Shown here: piece by piece, positions 32,183-34,376 of the stretch
Layout of the letters: every line of letters begins with the position of its first letter
How positions within the stretch are numbered: the stretch's first letter is position 1
Assembly (NCBI GenBank): GCA_022561215.1
Contig: JADFRQ010000028.1
Coordinates: 1-34,376 of the forward strand
Source: Chloroflexota bacterium
Lineage (GTDB): Bacteria > Chloroflexota > Anaerolineae > Anaerolineales > E44-bin32
Direction of reading: 5' to 3'
Length of the DNA stretch: 34,376 bases
Program-made: the position numbers and the translations under genes
Notes under the pieces: generated by a model
The model's input: only the letters and a program-made list of their open reading frames with translations
Databases searched by the model: none
Told to the model about the DNA's origin: nothing

Positions 32183-33817
32183 ATGCAAACCGATGTTCTG
32201 ATTATCGGCGGCGGCATTGCCGGGGCGACCACGGCCTTGCGCCTGGCCGCCGATCGCGAACGCCAAATCACCCTGATCGTCAATTCCGCGAAACGCGAAG
32301 AATCGAGTTCGAACTATGCCCAAGGGGGCATCGTTGCGCGTGGCGAGGATGACTCTGCCGCACTGCTCGTCGAGGATGTGATCCAGGCGGCCGACGGGCT
32401 TGCCCATCTTCCCGCCGTCGAGCTGCTGGCCGAGAGAGGCCCGATCCTGGTTCAAGAGCTTCTCATCGATGAAATTGGATTGCGGTTCGATCGCCAGTCC
32501 TCCGGCGCTTACGCCTTTGGGATGGAAGCCGCGCATTCACGTCGCCGCATTTTGCATGTCAGCGATACGACGGGCAGGGCCATCATGCAGTCCCTGCATC
32601 ATAAGATCTCCGAACAGCCCAACATCAGTGTTCTCCTGGGACATACCGCGGTAGATCTGATCACCTTTCCCCACCATGCAGTGGATCCCATTGCCGTCTA
32701 CGATGCGGTAAGTTGTAACGGTGCCTACGTATTCGATCAGGAGTCCGCTGGTGTGCGCCGCATTCTTGCCGGCCAAACCGTGCTCGCCACCGGAGGTTTG
32801 GGTCAGATCTATCTCAACACCAGCAATCCCCCGCAGACGCGCGGCGATGGTTTGGCAATGGCCTACCGTGCCGGAGCCCGGGTGGCGAACAATGAATACA
32901 TTCAGTTCCACCCCACCACGCTGCATATGCCCAGCGTGACCAAGTTCTTAATCAGTGAGGCCGTGCGTGGGGAGGGCGCTGTGCTGCTGACGCGCAAAGG
33001 GGACCCCTTTATGGAAACGTATGCCCCGCGCTGGAAGGACCTTGCGCCGCGTGACGTGGTTGCGCGCGCGATTTATTGGCAAATGCTTGAGAATGATGAC
33101 CCCTTCGTCCTGCTGGATATCGCTTCCAAACAATCAGCGGAGAAAATCAAAGCACGATTTCCCGGGATTTATCAGACCTGTTTAGAGCACAAGATCGACA
33201 TCACGCAGCAGCCTATCCCGGTTGTCCCCGCGGCGCACTATTTCTGCGGTGGGGTGCTGGTGGACCTGTGGGGGAGGACAAACATCCCCGGGTTGTATGC
33301 CGTGGGGGAGGTCACTTGTACGGGAGTGCATGGCGCCAACCGTCTGGCGAGCACCTCGCTGTTGGAAGGACTGGTCTGGGGCGATCGTGCGGCGCAGCAC
33401 ATCCGCGATGCGGAGCAAAGCTTGCCTCTGGATGAGCGCGATGTCCCGCAATGGGACGAGAGTCAGTTGATCTACGATGCCGACCCCTCGCTCGTCCAGG
33501 GGGACATGCAATCCATTCGCAACCTGATGTGGCATTATGTGGGCATCATCCGCAGTGATTACCGCCTGAGCCGCGCCATTCGCGAGCTGCGCCATCTGTG
33601 GTTGGAAATCGAGGAGTTTTACCGCAAATCGAGGCTTACGGATGGTTTGATCGGCCTGCGCAACAGCGTTCTGGTGGGGTTGATCATCGCGCGTGCCGCC
33701 AAACGCAACACGATCAGCCGTGGCGCGCACTACCGCGAAGAGAAATTCCTGGGTGGCAAAATTGCGGCGACATCCCCGGAAGATCGAAAGATCGAGCTGC
33801 CGACGGGATTTGATTGA
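32183..33817 (+). CDS. nadB: L-aspartate oxidase, NadB
   Basis: NadB oxidises L-aspartate to iminoaspartate with FAD, feeding NadA. The 544-residue protein begins with the FAD-binding DVLIIGGGIAGATTALRLA (4-22). The substrate-side stretches SSNYAQGGIVA, YIQFHPTTLH, LISEAVRGEGAVLL, PAAHYFCGGVLVD and GVHGANRLASTSLLEGLVWG fit aspartate oxidase rather than succinate dehydrogenase. A C-terminal helical domain (about 445-544) has WHYVGIIRSDYRL and GLIGLRNSVLVGLIIARAA. AAGGA lies four bases before the ATG. It completes the operon; the three genes suffice to make nicotinate mononucleotide from aspartate. Confidence 0.94.
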   Translation: MQTDVLIIGGGIAGATTALRLAADRERQITLIVNSAKREESSSNYAQGGIVARGEDDSAALLVEDVIQAADGLAHLPAVELLAERGPILVQELLIDEIGLRFDRQSSGAYAFGMEAAHSRRRILHVSDTTGRAIMQSLHHKISEQPNISVLLGHTAVDLITFPHHAVDPIAVYDAVSCNGAYVFDQESAGVRRILAGQTVLATGGLGQIYLNTSNPPQTRGDGLAMAYRAGARVANNEYIQFHPTTLHMPSVTKFLISEAVRGEGAVLLTRKGDPFMETYAPRWKDLAPRDVVARAIYWQMLENDDPFVLLDIASKQSAEKIKARFPGIYQTCLEHKIDITQQPIPVVPAAHYFCGGVLVDLWGRTNIPGLYAVGEVTCTGVHGANRLASTSLLEGLVWGDRAAQHIRDAEQSLPLDERDVPQWDESQLIYDADPSLVQGDMQSIRNLMWHYVGIIRSDYRLSRAIRELRHLWLEIEEFYRKSRLTDGLIGLRNSVLVGLIIARAAKRNTISRGAHYREEKFLGGKIAATSPEDRKIELPTGFD

Positions 33818-33946
33818 GCCTTCAGCACCCAATTATTTGAACGTGCTCCAGAATTCCACCGGCAATCAGTAAACTGTGATCAGTAAATCGTAAGCGGTAA
33901 TCTCAAACAGCAATTCGTAACAAGCTATCAGCAATCAGGAAAAATC

Positions 33947-34090
33947 ATGGCTGATTCGTTGCTGAACCTCGCACGTGGGGAAGAGCCAAAGGCAGCACTT
34001 GATGAATCACGGCATGCATCTCTGGGGATCTTGCAAGATTGTCCAAACGGAGAGGAATTAAAAAGGGAACTTTATACTAGCTTTCATTGA
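33947..34090 (+). CDS. Possible small protein, 47 residues
   Basis: The ATG at 33947 follows AGGA at six bases. The frame reads MADSLLNLARGEEPKAAL and on to GEELKRELYTSFH, then TGA at 34088-34090. It is hydrophilic, has no membrane segment and no family that I recognise. It may be a real small gene or a remnant. The surrounding 33818-33946 holds only short AATCAGTAA-like words. Confidence 0.35.
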   Translation: MADSLLNLARGEEPKAALDESRHASLGILQDCPNGEELKRELYTSFH

Positions 34091-34167
34091 TCTATGGATT
34101 GTGGAGATCTCAACGGATCCTTTATTCGAGTATTCTATTGTGGAAAAACCCCATCCGAAGACCTTAA

Positions 34168-34323
34168 TCACGAAACTTCATCGGCATCATCTTTAGACAA
34201 AACCCTTTTGAAGAATAATCTGATTCGACCCCAGTATGTTCGAATTGCGAGCAATCCTCCAAACAGCGTTGCGATGATGAGTTGAAGGAGAAAGCTACCG
34301 GAACCTGGATCGAGATACGCCAT
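34168..34323 (-). CDS. Small membrane protein with YLDPGSGS start, 51 residues
   Basis: The frame starts at ATG 34323 behind a strong GAGAGGAGAAGT and ends at TGA 34168. It reads MAYLDPGSGSFLLQLIIATL and continues through a membrane segment (about 11-27) to a basic stretch IRTYWGRIRLFFKR and an acidic end. The YLDPGSGS-(membrane)-basic layout recurs in small proteins of many bacteria, whose function is not known to me. The short length would hide it from common gene finders. Its upstream partner, if any, lies beyond the right edge. Confidence 0.78.
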   Translation of the reverse strand: MAYLDPGSGSFLLQLIIATLFGGLLAIRTYWGRIRLFFKRVLSKDDADEVS

Positions 34324-34376
34324 ACTTCTCCTCTCTTCGATAAGGCATCTGGAATGTACACTTCTGGAAAGGGTGG

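Noticed and set aside
33182..33832. 216-residue open frame antisense to nadB
   Set aside because: A shadow of the strong nadB coding frame; no independent start signal.

Overview
The window looks like a chromosomal fragment of an uncultured Chloroflexota bacterium, most likely Anaerolineae-like. The reasons are the many exported lipoproteins with Thr/Pro-rich spacers, an ECF sigma factor followed by a DUF5667-type membrane protein, two membrane-spanning Ser/Thr kinases with an exported C-terminal beta-rich domain, and a solute-binding protein with a Val/Glu-rich spacer after its lipobox. The taxonomic placement is inference from gene style; there is no rRNA or other marker here.

Region 1 (1-10463, minus strand) is a myo-inositol catabolic cluster. 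In transcription order it reads iolB, iolC, iolD, iolA, iolE, then a gap with two strong hairpins and a MITE-like repeat, then iolG, a second Gfo/Idh/MocA dehydrogenase broken by one frameshift, a sugar-phosphate isomerase/epimerase, and the start of an ABC transporter lipoprotein that runs off the left edge. Together these cover oxidation of inositol, dehydration, ring opening, isomerisation, phosphorylation and the final semialdehyde dehydrogenase step. The aldolase (iolJ) and transporter membrane parts are not in the window. A sigma70-like promoter followed by a 22-bp perfect palindrome lies upstream of iolB and is the best candidate control site.

Region 2 (10464-16061) is looser: an aldo/keto reductase, an exported beta-propeller-like protein, two decayed genes (a cytochrome c and a DUF1801 protein) and a lipoprotein with a PI-PLC/GDPD-like domain. 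Region 3 (16062-21672) holds two paralogous receptor-like Ser/Thr kinases that also share their upstream DNA, with an AT-rich, gene-poor stretch between them, and a coiled-coil protein. Region 4 (21673-25137) holds a MITE-like element, a gluzincin-type lipoprotein peptidase and a frameshifted small lipoprotein.

Region 5 (25138-28509, minus) is an ECF sigma / DUF5667 / membrane-anchored repeat-protein operon with a clear promoter. Region 6 (28510-34376) has an exported Thr-rich protein, a repeat-dense intergenic stretch, the de novo NAD operon nadC-nadA-nadB, and at the right edge a 51-residue membrane protein with a YLDPGSGS start. No tRNA, rRNA or CRISPR array was seen.

The less ordinary content is the twin kinases with their conserved outer domains and shared upstream block, the three-copy MITE-like family whose hairpin shows compensatory changes and is inverted in one copy, the promoter/palindrome of the iol cluster, and the decayed genes.
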